Source: Panax quinquefolius (Eukaryota > Streptophyta > Magnoliopsida > Apiales > Araliaceae). Taken from it: a stretch of DNA of 64,000 bases. The notes beneath the pieces are model-generated. The model did no database searches and was not told the DNA's origin. It was given only the letters and a program-made list of their open reading frames with translations. Location: NCBI GenBank assembly GCA_020205615.1, contig CM035168.1, positions 3,972,237 through 4,036,236 of the forward strand, written 5' to 3'. Below, in pieces: positions 1 to 11,650 of this stretch (positions are counted from its first letter, which is position 1; the number at the start of each line of letters is the position of its first letter). The position numbers were made by a program, and so were the translations under genes.

Positions 1-1203
1 TGATCATATCGGTCCAACAATTCAACTTTTGCACTCTTCGCCAAAAGAGAACCTATAATTATCACTATCATACCAATAATTTACCCATCTTTACACTCAA
101 GTCAAAGAGAAATATCATCATTAGGGTTATAAGAATGTTATATAAAAATAATATAATCAAAACATGGTTTTAATTTCAAGAGTAAGATTCATTAATCAAC
201 GATAATTTGGTGGAGAAGAAACCAATTTGTTGTGAATAGTACCCGTAGATCCGTGACATAGTCCACATATGTATGCATAGTAACCTCGACACGAAAAAGA
301 TAAAGTTTCATAATAAAATTCATATCCATATTTATAACACCTTAATCCAAATGTTATAAATCACTTAGAAATCTCATAATCTAATATTATTCATATTATA
401 ATAATATTTTAATCATTTCTCAAACTTATAAACAATTTAATTAAATTGTTTACACTTTCTTAATTAATGCATTTAATCATCATAAAATGCCAAACTCATA
501 AAATTTCATCACCAATAACTAAAACCCTCATCAAAAATCAGACATACCTCATATATGATTCTCAAATCATAAAATCATATTTTCTAATTTTCTTACTTCA
601 CATAACATATTTAATTCATTTCTTTCATAACTAGAACATTTTCATGAAAAATACCAAATCATTCTAAAAATATTTCTTTTAAGGATTTAGCATAAAATAG
701 TCCCATATTGAACATATATTTTTCTCAAAATTTTAAAAATTCATTTACTATTTTTCATATGGCCAAAACCAATGAATATTTAAACATTTATCATAAATTG
801 TACTTTTATCCAAAAATTTGAAATTCACAAAGTACAGCGATATTATATAGATGTACTCTCGATAAAAATTATCAATTTTGGAATTAACCTTGAGGAGTTA
901 TAAATAGTTACTTTTAAAATAGTCTTTTCTCATAAAATTCATAACTCCTAATCTATACATCCAAAAATACCTCAAAATAATCCTAGTGGTGTAAAATTCA
1001 AGAATGATCAAAAAACATGGATACAATCAAAGCTAGTATCCGGAATAGATATTTTAGAGCGAAAAGAAAAATTTTCATTTTTTAATGAATAGTGCCGTAT
1101 TCGTGAATAGTCTTCAGTATCACGTGAATAGTCTTGACAATATCGTGAATAGTAACTCAAACACCAAAAGATAGAAATTCCACAAAAAAACATCTTCACG
1201 CTT

Positions 1204-1288
1204 CATGAATAGTACTGTGAATAGTAACTCGTGAATAGTAACTCATGAATAAGAACTTCGTGAATAGTAACCCCATGAATAGTAACCC
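1204..1288 (-). repeat. short tandem repeat, GTGAATAGTAACTC type
   Basis: Imperfect copies of a 13-15 base unit around GTGAATAGTAAC lie just downstream of the presumed transcription start of the reverse LTR. The same motif array is present in the other A LTRs. Confidence 0.75.
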
Positions 1289-1568
1289 AGAACCGAAATG
1301 AAAAAGTTCCAAATTTGATAAAACTTGGATCAACATTTCGTATAATGATATTGAAGAAATAATATCATTACAAAAAAAAAATATCCCTTACTATCCCTTA
1401 CCTCAAAAAGAGCGGCACTTAGTGGATATCGGATATATTGACTGAAGGAAACTTGCACCGATGAATATCAACTCACCAAGTATCTAAATACTCACAAAAT
1501 ACACTTAATAATCTAGAGAAAAGAAAGAAAACTTATGTTTACGGTGTGATTTTCAATTAACAGCCTCT

Positions 1569-1576
1569 TATTTATA
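1569..1576 (-). promoter_or_regulatory. LTR TATA box
   Basis: TATAAATA on the minus strand, in the context CCTATAAATAAGAGGCTG. The same position and context recur in the other LTRs, at the end of U3. Confidence 0.7.
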
Positions 1577-2788
1577 GGAAAATTTTAGCGGACTTGACTG
1601 TGACTTTGATGGCTTTACTCCTTTCTTATTCCCACCCACCACATTTGAAATAAAATTCAGCACATTTCTTCACCAACCACAAGTGGGGCCCACTCAATTC
1701 TAAAATTTTCCACCAAAATGCTAAATTCGGATACTTGACAATTTTTGAACCATTCACCTCTTAAAATTCATAACAAATCATACGTTCATTTTAACGGTTC
1801 AAAATTTGTGGACATATACTCAACATATATATGTATAACATATCCAAAAATTACAACGATCCAACGGTCGGATTAAAAATTATAACTCACGCAATATATC
1901 TCAAAAAACACCGGTTTAATTTTTTAATATCTTCATTCCGAAAACAAAAATCTTGATAAAATACCTCAACATTAATTCCTTCATTTATAACCACATAAAT
2001 AAATCCATCATTTATATCCACATCAAATAAATATTTTCTTATCATATAAATCAATAATTAATTATTCCCCGAATAATATTACGTAATCACAATTATAATG
2101 ACGAGTGAGTTCGTGAAAGAGGGGCTTTCAATAAGGATCTCTCCTCGGGCGCGCAATTAGGTGACCAAATCTCTCCTTAAGCGAACTTTCTAGACATTTG
2201 CCAATAATGTTATCTAATAATATTATTCAAATAATATGAATTATTGATCGATAATGGGAAATCTTGTGCGGTGACAATTATTGAAGCAATGATAATATAA
2301 AATACCAACGGCATGACGATTATTGAATCAATAAAATAAAATCTTTGAGCGATAATTCGTGTAACAATTATTGAGTAGTGCCTTCTTACGTAAGGATCGA
2401 TAATTGATGCAATCTGCGTGTCTTTCTTGTTCAACAACGCGTATTAGTGTGTTTTAACCAACGGTATTCAACGATACTTGATGTAATAACTCTGCTATTT
2501 ATTTATAAAACTCGAACTTGTCATTTTCTTCATTCGGCGGTTATTTTGTTATAGGGCCCCTGAATGATGGCTATTTATCGTCGTATTTAATATTCCCTCA
2601 AGCGGAAAGAATATTCCACGACCAACGAATATTCTCCCACAACGATGAATATTTTATAACCACTTGTGTATTTTGAAAAAAATTCATATATCACCCTTAA
2701 CTTTAACTTTTATCAATTTAACCATTTCTTGAATAGTAATTATAAGAAAAATTGAATACTTTTATTTCATAAAATTCGAGGTCTTACA

Positions 2789-4487
2789 ATGACGTTGGCT
2801 TGAACTGAAGAAAGATTATGATCATACCATCCAATACCATCCTGGAAAGCGAATTAGTGGTAGGTGACGCATTGAGTAGAAGATCGTATACAATCTGAGT
2901 GCGATATTGTCATGAAGAGCCCATTTTGTGTGACTTGCAAAGGATGGAGATAGAGTTAAAGACTCAGGGACCCATGTGATGATGGCGAATATCTGAGTAG
3001 AAACAGAGCTTTAATCGATAAAGTTAAAAATTGCTTTCGAATTCTGAGACACAGGTTGATCGTATGAGGAAGAAAGTCTGAAGAGGTGTTATCTTGGGCA
3101 AGAATCGATGAAGAAGGAATACTTGAGTCGACTCGGACTTTGTGTTCTAACGACCACGATTTAAAGTATAAAATCATGATGGGCGCATAACACTGCCGTT
3201 GCAATCCATCTGCAGGAGTACCAAATGTATCATGATATTAAATAAATACATTTTGGTGGAAGCAATATGAAGAGAGATATCGCTGTTTATCTCGAGGTGT
3301 CTAACTTGTCAAGGCGAGTTAAGCGGGCATCAGTACGAAAAGGTCCATTACAACCACTTGAAATTCTAGAATGGAAGTGGGAGCACATTACCAATGGATT
3401 TAAATTCTGCGGTCTTCTCCTAAGGTTTCTCAAGGCGTAGATGCGATTTGGGTCATTGTTGATAGATTGACCAAGTCTGCTCATTTCTTACCGTCTGAAA
3501 CTTATACACTTGAACGTCTTGCTTTATGTGTACATAAACGAGAGTTGTAAGACCGCACATGGTATGTCGGGTATCATATAGTTTACGATCAAGACCCAAG
3601 ATTCACTTCACGATTTTGGGTTAGTTTGCAAAAAGCTATGGGCGCAGACTTACGATTTAGGCTTTCGGCATATCATCCTCGATTTTAGACGGACGGTGAA
3701 AAGGACTATTCAAACTCTTGAAGATCTATTAAGACTCTGTGTCCTTGATTTCAAGGGAAGTTGGGACAAGTTCTTACCATTGGTGGAGTTTTCCCTACAA
3801 TGTAACATGGTTATCAAGCAAGTATTGCATGGCTCCATTCAAGCGTTGTATGGAAGAAAGTGTCGTTTTCGAAGATCTTTGGGATGAGGTGGGTGAAGCA
3901 ACGTTGTTGGGACCGGAGTTGATGCGTATGACTACTGGAAAAGATTCAAACGATCCGACGGCGTATAAAAACCTCACAAGATCGATAAAAAGAGTTATCT
4001 TTGATCTTCATCGAAAGGACGTGGAATTCGATATAGGAGATCATGTGTTGTTGCATGTTGCTCCATGGAAAGGAGTTACGAGATTTGGAAAGAGAGGAAA
4101 ACTCGAATCCTCGATTCATCTACCCATTTTAATCCTCGATTGAGTAGGAGCTCATGGCCTATAGATTAAACTTTACCGCCAAGTATGTCTCGTGTTCATA
4201 ATGTTTTCACATATCCATATTACGTAAATATGTGAAGGGACCAGAACCCACATTATTGAAGTTAGAGCCGGACGAAATAATGAAAGATTTGACGTATGAA
4301 GAGGTTCTGTTCAAATCTTGGATAAAAGGAACATATTCTATGCTCGAGGTTATACCTCAAGTCAAAGTTTTGTGGAAAAACCACGATGTTGAGAAAATGA
4401 CTTGGGAGTTAGAATCGAAATAAAATCAAGGTATCCTTACCTCTTGACATGCACCGGTCGTAACCTAATTTCGAGGCAAAATTTCAT
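2789..4487 (+). pseudogene. pol remnant: RNase H end, integrase, chromodomain
   Basis: The 3' half of a Ty3/gypsy pol gene. The RNase H tail with its DHTIQYHP and DALSRRSY motifs lies at 2795-2900. The integrase zinc-binding region lies around 3215-3330 (FWW, then TCQ), the first catalytic region at 3385-3490, and the [18 protein letters not shown] block with the second catalytic Asp at 3590-3650. The C-terminal region ([14 protein letters not shown]) is at 4005-4090 and the chromodomain-like tail (VKVLWKNHDVEKMTWELES) at 4340-4420. Frame changes and stops are frequent and the longest open piece is about 134 codons, so no protein is expected. It is cut at its 5' end by the reverse LTR and followed by a polypurine tract and its own LTR. 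Confidence 0.88.
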
Positions 4488-4499
4488 AAGAAGGGAGGT
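4488..4499 (+). other. polypurine tract
   Basis: AAGAAGGGAGGT directly before the LTR start TGTAAGACC, where plus-strand DNA synthesis would be primed. Confidence 0.8.
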
Positions 4500-4928
4500 T
4501 GTAAGACCAACTTTTATAAATAAAGATGAATTTTCTATAAATATTATTTTTGAATATTATGGAGTAAAATTGATATAATGTTATAGTTGTGGGTAATATT
4601 TATAAATTTTTCAAAGTAAAGCAAGTTGTTATAAAATATTACGTTTGGTGGGGAATATTTTTTTCAGTAAAGGAATATTAATATACGTGGCACAATCATT
4701 AGTGGACCCTAGCAGGAATTATTGTCGGATTGAGAAAACGACAAAAATACTTTATGAGAAATAACTCATGGAGAATTATTACCAATTAAAAGCTGTTGAA
4801 CTACCCTAGTAGTAAAAATACGATGTCTGGCGTGGTTGCATAGTAGCACACGGTATTGATTATTGATGCTTTACGTGAAATCACTCAACTATACTCGATT
4901 ATTGCTACGATGAATTGTTGCATCATAT
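4500..4928 (+). mobile_element. B-type LTR, first 430 bases
   Basis: Starts TGTAAGACC after the polypurine tract and matches the U3 start of the B LTRs at 34622 and, in reverse, 39915. It breaks off at CATCATAT where a reverse A LTR begins. The rest of this LTR was not found nearby. Confidence 0.85.
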
Positions 4929-5940
4929 ATGGCGCCCCCCAAAATAGGTCCATTCCATCCAACCCATTTTGAGTGCGCCAAATACATAAATGCAAATAAC
5001 TACAACTTTATTATTACAACATATAAAGCTGTGAGTTTTAAATCTGAGATATTGCCATCTAGACAATATCCACACATCAAATAAATCCCCACCATAATTA
5101 TTGATACATTATTTTACAAAATGGTGAGGACTACTAAACAACTCTCTTTAGAACCTTCATTCCATACCCACCAGTAGTACTCACTGCATTCTCGCCTCCA
5201 CGAGAAGAAAAATGGAACAACAAGGAAAAGGGTGAGCTCAAGCTAGCCTAGTAAAGAATATTATGACTAAGATAATATACAACAAATTATCGTTAGTCTT
5301 CACGGGAAAAATCTAATAGAATACAATGAGGCAACAAATTTTAAATCAATATTAGCGGTGAAATAATAATTCATTAGAAGAGTTAAGTAGAGAATGCAAA
5401 CTACTATCTTACATATGAATTTAAAGTTCATCGTCGATATTTTATCCTGTAACATCAATCAATATACATCTCAGAATCAAATATTCATCTTTGCACTTCT
5501 GAAGCCCGAAGATATTCATCGATTAATCAAGTATTCATCTAAACACACTGCTTCATCTTTTCTTCGGGCCAAAGATATTCTTGAGAATCATTCATCTTTT
5601 TTGCTACGTGCCAAAGATATTCCATAATATCATCATTTAAGGTGAAGATGATGAAAATATTTTAAAAGCGAATCCAAAGAAACAAAATGACAAGGATTAA
5701 GGATTAAGTACTTTGTTTTATCTACATCCAAAATACCTCAAAAATAATCACGATTGGTGTAAAATTCAAGAATGATCAAAACATGGATACAATCAAAGCT
5801 AGTATCCGAATAGATATTTTAGACAAAAAGAAGAAATTTTATTTTTTCGATGAATAGTCTAAGTATCGTGAATAGTCTAGTATCGTGAATAATAACTCAA
5901 ACACCAAAAGATGAAATTTTCCAAAACATCTTCACATTTC

Positions 5941-6042
5941 ATGAATAGTACTTTCGTGAATAATAACTACGTGAATAGTAACTCGCGAATAGTAACTCGT
6001 GAATAGTAACTCATAAATAGTAACTACGTGAATAAATAACCC
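5941..6042 (-). repeat. short tandem repeat, GTGAATAGTAACTC type
   Basis: Six or more imperfect copies of the GTGAATAGTAAC unit in the transcribed part of the reverse A LTR. Confidence 0.75.
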
Positions 6043-6320
6043 CGGCATGAAAAAAGTTCCAAATTTGATAAAATTTCCAACCAATATTTCGGCATAATGA
6101 TATTGAAGAAATAATATCATTTTCGAATAAAATAACATCCACTTACCTCGAAGAGCGATTGCTTACAGTTGAAAATTTGATATAGGCTGTGACTTGAACT
6201 TGCAATCAGTATAGCAATACTTCAAAGTATACTCAAATACTCACAAGAATCGCTTTCGATAATATAGAGAGAAAACTTGGGTTTAATTGTGTGATTTTCA
6301 ATTCTTGAACCCTAAGACCC

Positions 6321-6328
6321 TATTTATA
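6321..6328 (-). promoter_or_regulatory. LTR TATA box
   Basis: TATAAATA on the minus strand in the context CCTATAAATAGGGTC, about 1.4 kb from the LTR end. Confidence 0.7.
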
Positions 6329-6817
6329 GGAAAATGCTTGAACACCAAGCGAAAAATTTAATATAATATTAATATAATTATACAAATTTTCCTTAGCCCA
6401 CCTTTTTTGGTCAAAACACCAGCCACATGTTAATGATGTCCAAAAATACAAAATGTTTTCTTAACAAAAATAATTTAAACTCCAAAATCAATTCACCACG
6501 ATATCTAAAACTTCAATAATTCATAATAAATAGCCATGTTATCGTAAAAAATTCGAATCTTTATGAGTTTTTATAGGAAATTCAATTCTCTACAACTTTG
6601 GTAAGAAAGATTTTTCAAATTCCAAGCAGAAATTGACCCCGAAATCCACAAACGGACAATTTCACGGTTTATAATCAAATTTCAATCAAGAAATGGGGTC
6701 CACTGAGCACACAAAAACATGTATTAATCATTTAATGCAGCAAGAATACTCTTCCTCCTCATATATACTCCATATATCCCACATTCATTATAAAAATATC
6801 TTTGATTAATATATTAT

Positions 6818-6917
6818 NNNNNNNNNNNNNNNNNNNNNNNNNNNNNNNNNNNNNNNNNNNNNNNNNNNNNNNNNNNNNNNNNNNNNNNNNNNNNNNNNNN
6901 NNNNNNNNNNNNNNNNN
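6818..6917. other. assembly gap of exactly 100 N
   Basis: Exactly one hundred N, the usual size for a gap of unknown length. On the left is mid-LTR and on the right is the middle of RT, so at least the LTR start, polypurine tract, CHD, IN and RH (several kb) are missing or were never joined here. The true gap size cannot be read. Confidence 0.95.
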
Positions 6918-7795
6918 AAGATTGATTTTTGAAAGAATTGTGCTCCTTGCAATCGGTCAAACAAGTCATCAATACGTAGGTATAGGATACCTATTCTTGA
7001 TGGTGACATGGTTCAATTCCCGATAGTCAATACAAAGTCGCATACTCCCTTTCTTCTTTTTTCTTAATACGTAATGTGAGCACCCCAAGGAGATGTACAA
7101 GGACGAATGAAACCAATGTCCAACAATTCCTCGTAGTTGGACCTTTAACTCCTCAAGTTCAATAGAGCCATTCGATATGGGTTTTAGAAATGGGCTTTGT
7201 ACCGGGTTCAAGATCAATAAAGAATTCAACTTCACGTTCGGGGTAGACAGGAAGTTCTTGAGAATCACTGCTAGGAAAGTCAATAACAAAACAGAATATT
7301 ATTCAAATTTCGACGTTGTCTTTATTCAAATCCATAACATGGGCTAAGAAAGCTTGACATCCGCTTTTTTAATAAATGAATAGCTTTATGATTAGATATG
7401 ACGTTGATTGACTTTAATGGTTTAGTTGCTTGAATTGCATACAACAAAGTTAGTTAGGAATATGAAAACTAACAACCTTATACGAAAACAATCAATTTTG
7501 GCGTGATGAGTAGTTAACCAATCAATCCCCTAAAATCACATCAAAAGCAAGTATCTTTAAAGAGATAAGGTCCACGGTGTAAGGTGATGGTGCCAACTTG
7601 AATCAAAACAAGATTTATAAACAAAGTGGATGTGATGAAAGTTTCTCCTAATGGAGTTTCCACAGATAGGTCAAAGTTCAATTTCTCGAAGTCAGAGTTT
7701 AAAGCGTTGAGCACTTGGCGGAGAGATAAATGAATGGGTAGCACCAGATTCAAGTAAGGTATAAACTTCACAAAAATTTATAAATAGCTTTACCG
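6918..7795 (-). pseudogene. reverse PR-RT fragment
   Basis: On the minus strand this is protease followed by the start of RT. PR shows [17 protein letters not shown] (about 7620-7680). RT shows [20 protein letters not shown] (about 6985-7060), then DDLFDRLQGAQFF up to the gap. RT is cut before its catalytic FIDD motif. Frame shifts separate the pieces. It is an inverted near-duplicate of 11198-12060, and its gag lies next to it at 7796-8921. Confidence 0.85.
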
Positions 7796-8921
7796 TGATC
7801 ACCCGTTTGGGTTCCTCGCATTATGACCGGTCATAACAAACGCCTTCTTCGAGAACCGATTGACTTTGACTTTTCTGGGGACGATTTTTTGAGTCACCGT
7901 CTCATTGAACTAGGTTTTGCTACTGCACAATCTCGAAGCGATATGTCCTTCCTTTCACAATTATAGCATACCTTGAACTGCTGTGGGCGCTTTGAATCGA
8001 TATGTCCCTCTTTTCCGCATTTGTAGCATATAACCGGTGGTCGTTTCTCCTCCTCAGAACCGATGGCCAAGTAAACTGACATGCATTCTTCATACGGTCG
8101 TTGTTAAATCTCCTCTTTTAAAATCTCCTCCCGATCGCTTTTCTTATTTTCATGGCCATGATTACCACCTACGGAGTGGTTACCATTTTTGTCCGTCTGC
8201 TTTTCTCATTTGGTTATCATTATTCTCGTTGATCGCTATCTCTGTACGATCCTCGTTATGGTCCTCGGTTGAACATACCGTTATCTCGCTCTAACAACCG
8301 AGGCCTCATTAACAACATCCGAATAGAGAGAAAATTTATGAGAAATGAGATATTGTCGTATGTCGGTTTCAAACCTCTCGTAAACATCCGCCATACGCTC
8401 CTCATTCTCCACCAAATGAGGTGTAAAACCCGGAAACGCGTTTGTCATTAAATAGTTTCAAACGCTTCCCAAGACACGCCGAAAAGCGCTACCGATGGGT
8501 ACGCTTCACGCAGACTCCCACCAAGATTCCGCTTCTCGCCAATTTTAACATAAAGGTGGCGAATAGAACCTTCGTTTCTCCGCATCCCAAGACATCAATA
8601 TCTTGGTAATTTGCTTGACCCATGTTTCTCACGCCAATGATCGAATCGGCTTTCCCTTAAATTCGTGGCCCCAACTCTTTGAATCCTTTACCGTGACAAC
8701 CGTGAATTGCAATCATTTCTCCTCGTATTTTGAACACTAGTTTCTCTAAATGCGATTTTGCATGAATCTGCAAAAAACTTCTAAACATCCCTCGCTCATC
8801 ATCCGCTTTCACGGTGGTGTTGTTCACGGAGAGAACATTGCCACGGCTGTTACACGTTCTCCTCGTTGGTGAGTACAAAGCGTCTCCACGGTCTCATTTC
8901 CATTGTTAATATTCTTAATCC
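7796..8921 (-). pseudogene. reverse gag fragment
   Basis: Minus-strand gag, the capsid and nucleocapsid precursor. Two zinc knuckles of the CX2CX4HX4C kind lie at about 7925-8040 (CYKCGKEGHI intact, the second degraded to CYNCERKDI). The central gag region reads toward 8880, and the N-terminal part stops abruptly at 8921 within the motif before NNGNETVET, a few codons after the expected start. No PBS or LTR of its own follows. Instead a forward simple repeat and forward LTR begin. Many indels break the frame. It matches 9999-11197 in inverted orientation. Confidence 0.85.
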
Positions 8922-9000
8922 TTAATCCTTAATCCTTAATCCTTAATCCTTGTCATTTCTCATTTCTCATTTCTCATTTCTCATTTCTCATTTCTCATTT
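8914..9000 (+). repeat. simple repeats (TTAATCC)n and (ATTTCTC)n
   Basis: Five or so TTAATCC units (8914-8951) are followed by six or so ATTTCTC units (8955-9000). They look like slippage expansions of the LTR stretch AATCCTTAATCCTTGTCATT seen once at 9028-9054. They sit exactly at the switch from reverse gag to forward LTR. Confidence 0.85.
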
Positions 9001-9798
9001 TTGGACGTGGATAAAACAAAGTACGAATCCTTAATCCTTAATCCTTGTCATTTTGTTTCACTTTGGATTCGTTTCTTTAAAAATATTTTTCATCATCTTG
9101 ACCTTAAATGATTATATTATGGAATATCTTTGGCTTTGTAGTGCAAAGATGAATGATTCGAAGAATATCTTTGGCCAGTAGTGCAAAAGATGAGCAGTGT
9201 TTAGATGAACATGATTAATGATGAATATCTTTGGGCCCGTAGTAAAGATGAATATTTGATTCGGATATATATTGATTGATGTTACAAGGATAAAAGATAG
9301 ACGATGAACTTTTAAATTCATACATAGAAGATAGTAGTTTGCATTCTCTACTTAACTCTTCTAATGAATTATTATTTCCATTGCGAATATTGAGTTAAAA
9401 TTTGTCATTCTATTGTATTCTATTAGATTTTTCCTGTTGAAGACTAACGATAATTTATTGTATATTATCTTAGTCAAAATATTCTTCTTTGGGCTAGTTG
9501 AGCTCACCCTTTTCCTTTTGTTCCATTTTTCTTCTCGTGAGGCGCAGAATGTATGCGAAATGCAGCCTCAGGTATGGAATGAAAGTTCTAGAGAGAGTTG
9601 TTTAGTAGTCCTCACCATTTTTGTAAAATAATGTATCAATAAATGTGATGAGGATTTATCTGAGTATAGATATTGTCCAGAAGATAATATTTGTAATCAA
9701 ACTCACGATTTTATTGTTGTAATAATAAAGTTGTAGTTGTTTTATACACGTATATGATAACTCAGAATGGGTGATGTATACTATTTTGGGGGCGCCAC
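9001..9798 (+). mobile_element. A-type LTR, last 800 bases (5' LTR of E1)
   Basis: Contains the U5 hairpins (ATCTTTGG...CAAAGAT-like at 9127-9250), the conserved AGTTGAGCTCACCC block (9496-9512), the terminal hairpin (9606-9655) and the LTR end TTTTGGGGGCGCCAC followed by a PBS. U3 and promoter are missing, so E1 could not be transcribed from this LTR. Confidence 0.88.
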
Positions 9799-9802
9799 GC
9801 GG

Positions 9803-9818
9803 TTGGTATCGTAGCTTA
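9803..9818 (+). other. tRNA primer binding site of E1
   Basis: TTGGTATCGTAGCTTA a few bases after the LTR end, a decayed form of TGGTATCAGAGC, complementary to initiator tRNA-Met. Bases around the CAG are altered. Confidence 0.75.
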
Positions 9819-9987
9819 GGGATATGATCTCTGGCGGAGATCGGGAATAGAATCAGGAGGAGAGACGAGTAAATCCTTCGCTAGTGTGTCCTACCTAAGC
9901 TTATTTGTTAGTTGGTCAAGATATAAGGATATTATGTGATATATTGATTTCCTTAATTAACCCTTGTTTTATGGCAAGTATTTGAGA

Positions 9988-11197
9988 ATGTCGACCGAGA
10001 ATATTAACAATGGAAATGAGACCGTGGAGACGCTCAGACTCACCAACGAGGAGAGCGCAGCAACGGTCGGGCAATGTTCCTCCATGAACAACACCAACGG
10101 CGTGATGATGAACGAAGGATGTTTAGAAGTTTTTGCGATTCGTGCAAAAATCGATTGAGGAGACTCGTGTTCAAAATCTGAGGAGGAAATAATAGCAATT
10201 CCACGGGTTGTCACACCAAGCGATTCAAAGAGTTGGGACCACCGTGAATTTAAGGAAAGCCGATCCGATCGTAGAAACATGGGTCAACAAATTACCAAGA
10301 TATTCGATGTCTTGGGATGCGGAGAAAGCAGAAGGTTCCATTCGCCACCTTTATGTTCAAGTGGCGAAAGATCATTGGGAGTCTCGTGAAGCGTACTCCA
10401 TCGGTAAATTACTTTCGGCGATGTCTCTGGGAGACGTTTGAAACTATTTAATGACAAATACTTTCCCGAAAGTGTTCGCTATATGAAGGAAGTGGAGTTC
10501 ATCGATTAGAACAAAACAAACACGACGGTGTCTCAAAGATGAGGCAAAGTTTGCGAGTTATCGTGTTTGCACCTTATTTGGTGGAGAATGATGAACGTAT
10601 GACGCAGATGTTTCTTAGAGGTTTGAAACCCGACATCGACAATATCTCATTTCTCATAAATTTTCTCTTTATTGAGATATTTGTTAATGTGGCTCAATTG
10701 TTAGAGCGAGATAATGAGTATGTTCAACCGAGGGACCATAACGAGGATCATACCGGAGATAGCGTCAATGTAATAACAATAACCAATGGAAAAAAAACAA
10801 AGGACAAAAATGGTAACCACTCTGGTGGTAATCATGACCGTGAAAATAAAAAAAGCGAGTCGGGGAGGAGATTTTAAAAGAGGAGATTTAATAACGACCG
10901 TATGAAGGCAGCAGTCTCTGGCAAAGAATCGGTTCTAAGGGAGGAGAAACGACCACCCGGCCATATGCTATAAATGCGGAAAGAGGGACATATCAATCCA
11001 AACCGTCCACAACAGCTCAAGGTATGCTATAATTGTGGAAAGGAAGGACATATCGCCGAGATTATACGGTAGAAGCGAAAACCTAGTTCGTGAGGGGACG
11101 GTGACTCAAAAGATCATCCCAGAAAAAGTCAAAGTCATGGTTCCGGAAGAGCGTTTGTTGTGGTGGTCAAAATGCGAGGAACCCAAACGAGGTGATC
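9988..11197 (+). pseudogene. gag of E1
   Basis: Capsid-nucleocapsid precursor that packages element RNA. The start is chosen at the ATG of MSTENINNG because the same short leader and start context recur at 21520, 46397 and, in reverse, 44557. The conserved central block (ERMTQMFLRGLKPDI) is at 10590-10640, an Asn/Gly/Lys-rich linker follows, and two zinc knuckles are at about 10965-11060, the first damaged. Frame breaks occur near 10158, 10441 and 10877. The C-terminal boundary is set at the conserved TGK that begins PR in relatives. Confidence 0.85.
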
Positions 11198-11650
11198 ACG
11201 GGTAAGCATATTTATAAATTTCTTGAAGTTTATACCTTACTTGATACGGTCTTTACCCATTCATTTATCTCTCCGCATGTGCTCAACGTTTAAACTTGAC
11301 TCGGGAGAAATTAGACTTTGACCTATCTCTGTGGAAACTCCGTTAGGAGAAACTTTCATCACATCCATCGTTTATAAATCTTGTTTGATTCAAGTTGGCA
11401 CCATCACCTTACCTTTGTTGACCTTATCTCTTTAAAGATACTTGCTTTTGATGTGATTTTAGGGATTGATTGGTTAACTACTCATCATGCCAAAATTGAT
11501 TATTTTCGTAAGGTTGTTAGTTTTCATATTCCTAACCAACCTATTATGCATTTAATTCAAGCAAATAAACCATTAAAATCAATCATTTGTCATATCTAAT
11601 CATAAAGCTATTCGTTTATTAAAAAAGCGGATGTCAAGCTTTCTTAGCCC
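11198..11650 (+). pseudogene. protease region of E1
   Basis: Aspartic protease that would cleave the polyprotein. The active-site region corresponding to DTGSTHSF is damaged at about 11235-11265 (reads as DTVFTHSF). The downstream signature [16 protein letters not shown] is clear at 11445-11505. Frame shifts occur before 11381 and after 11599. It sits between gag and RT as expected for Ty3/gypsy. Confidence 0.82.

Larger units (their letters stand above)
1..2788 (-). mobile_element. A-like LTR, reverse, cut by window start
   Basis: Read on the minus strand it starts at 2788 with TGTAAGACC and runs leftward through U3, a TATA box (1569-1576) and a transcribed part with GTGAATAGT repeats. It is followed at 2789 by RNase H coding sequence on the other strand, so it is the right end of a reverse element inserted into pol. 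Positions 1 to about 940 differ from the other A LTRs and resemble 31120-31560 in inverted orientation. The left target duplication lies outside the window. Confidence 0.85.
4929..6817 (-). mobile_element. A-type LTR, reverse, cut by assembly gap
   Basis: The left edge is the reverse complement of an LTR end (GGCGCCCCCCAAAATAGG). The conserved U5 hairpin (5109-5155), the CTTTGGCCCGTAGTG-type hairpins (5490-5625), GTGAATAGT repeats and a TATA box follow in reverse order. A sister copy shares the unusual AATCCTTAATCCTTGTC stretch with the forward LTR at 9001-9060. About 900 bases of U3 and the LTR start are missing in the gap. Confidence 0.88.

Noticed and set aside
6802..7026. Frames running through the N stretch
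   Set aside because: They exist only because N codons are not read as stops; flanking parts are LTR on one side and RT on the other.
8914..8951. Possible interstitial telomere repeat
   Set aside because: The unit is TTAATCC, not the plant telomere unit TTTAGGG/CCCTAAA, and it looks like slippage of an LTR stretch.
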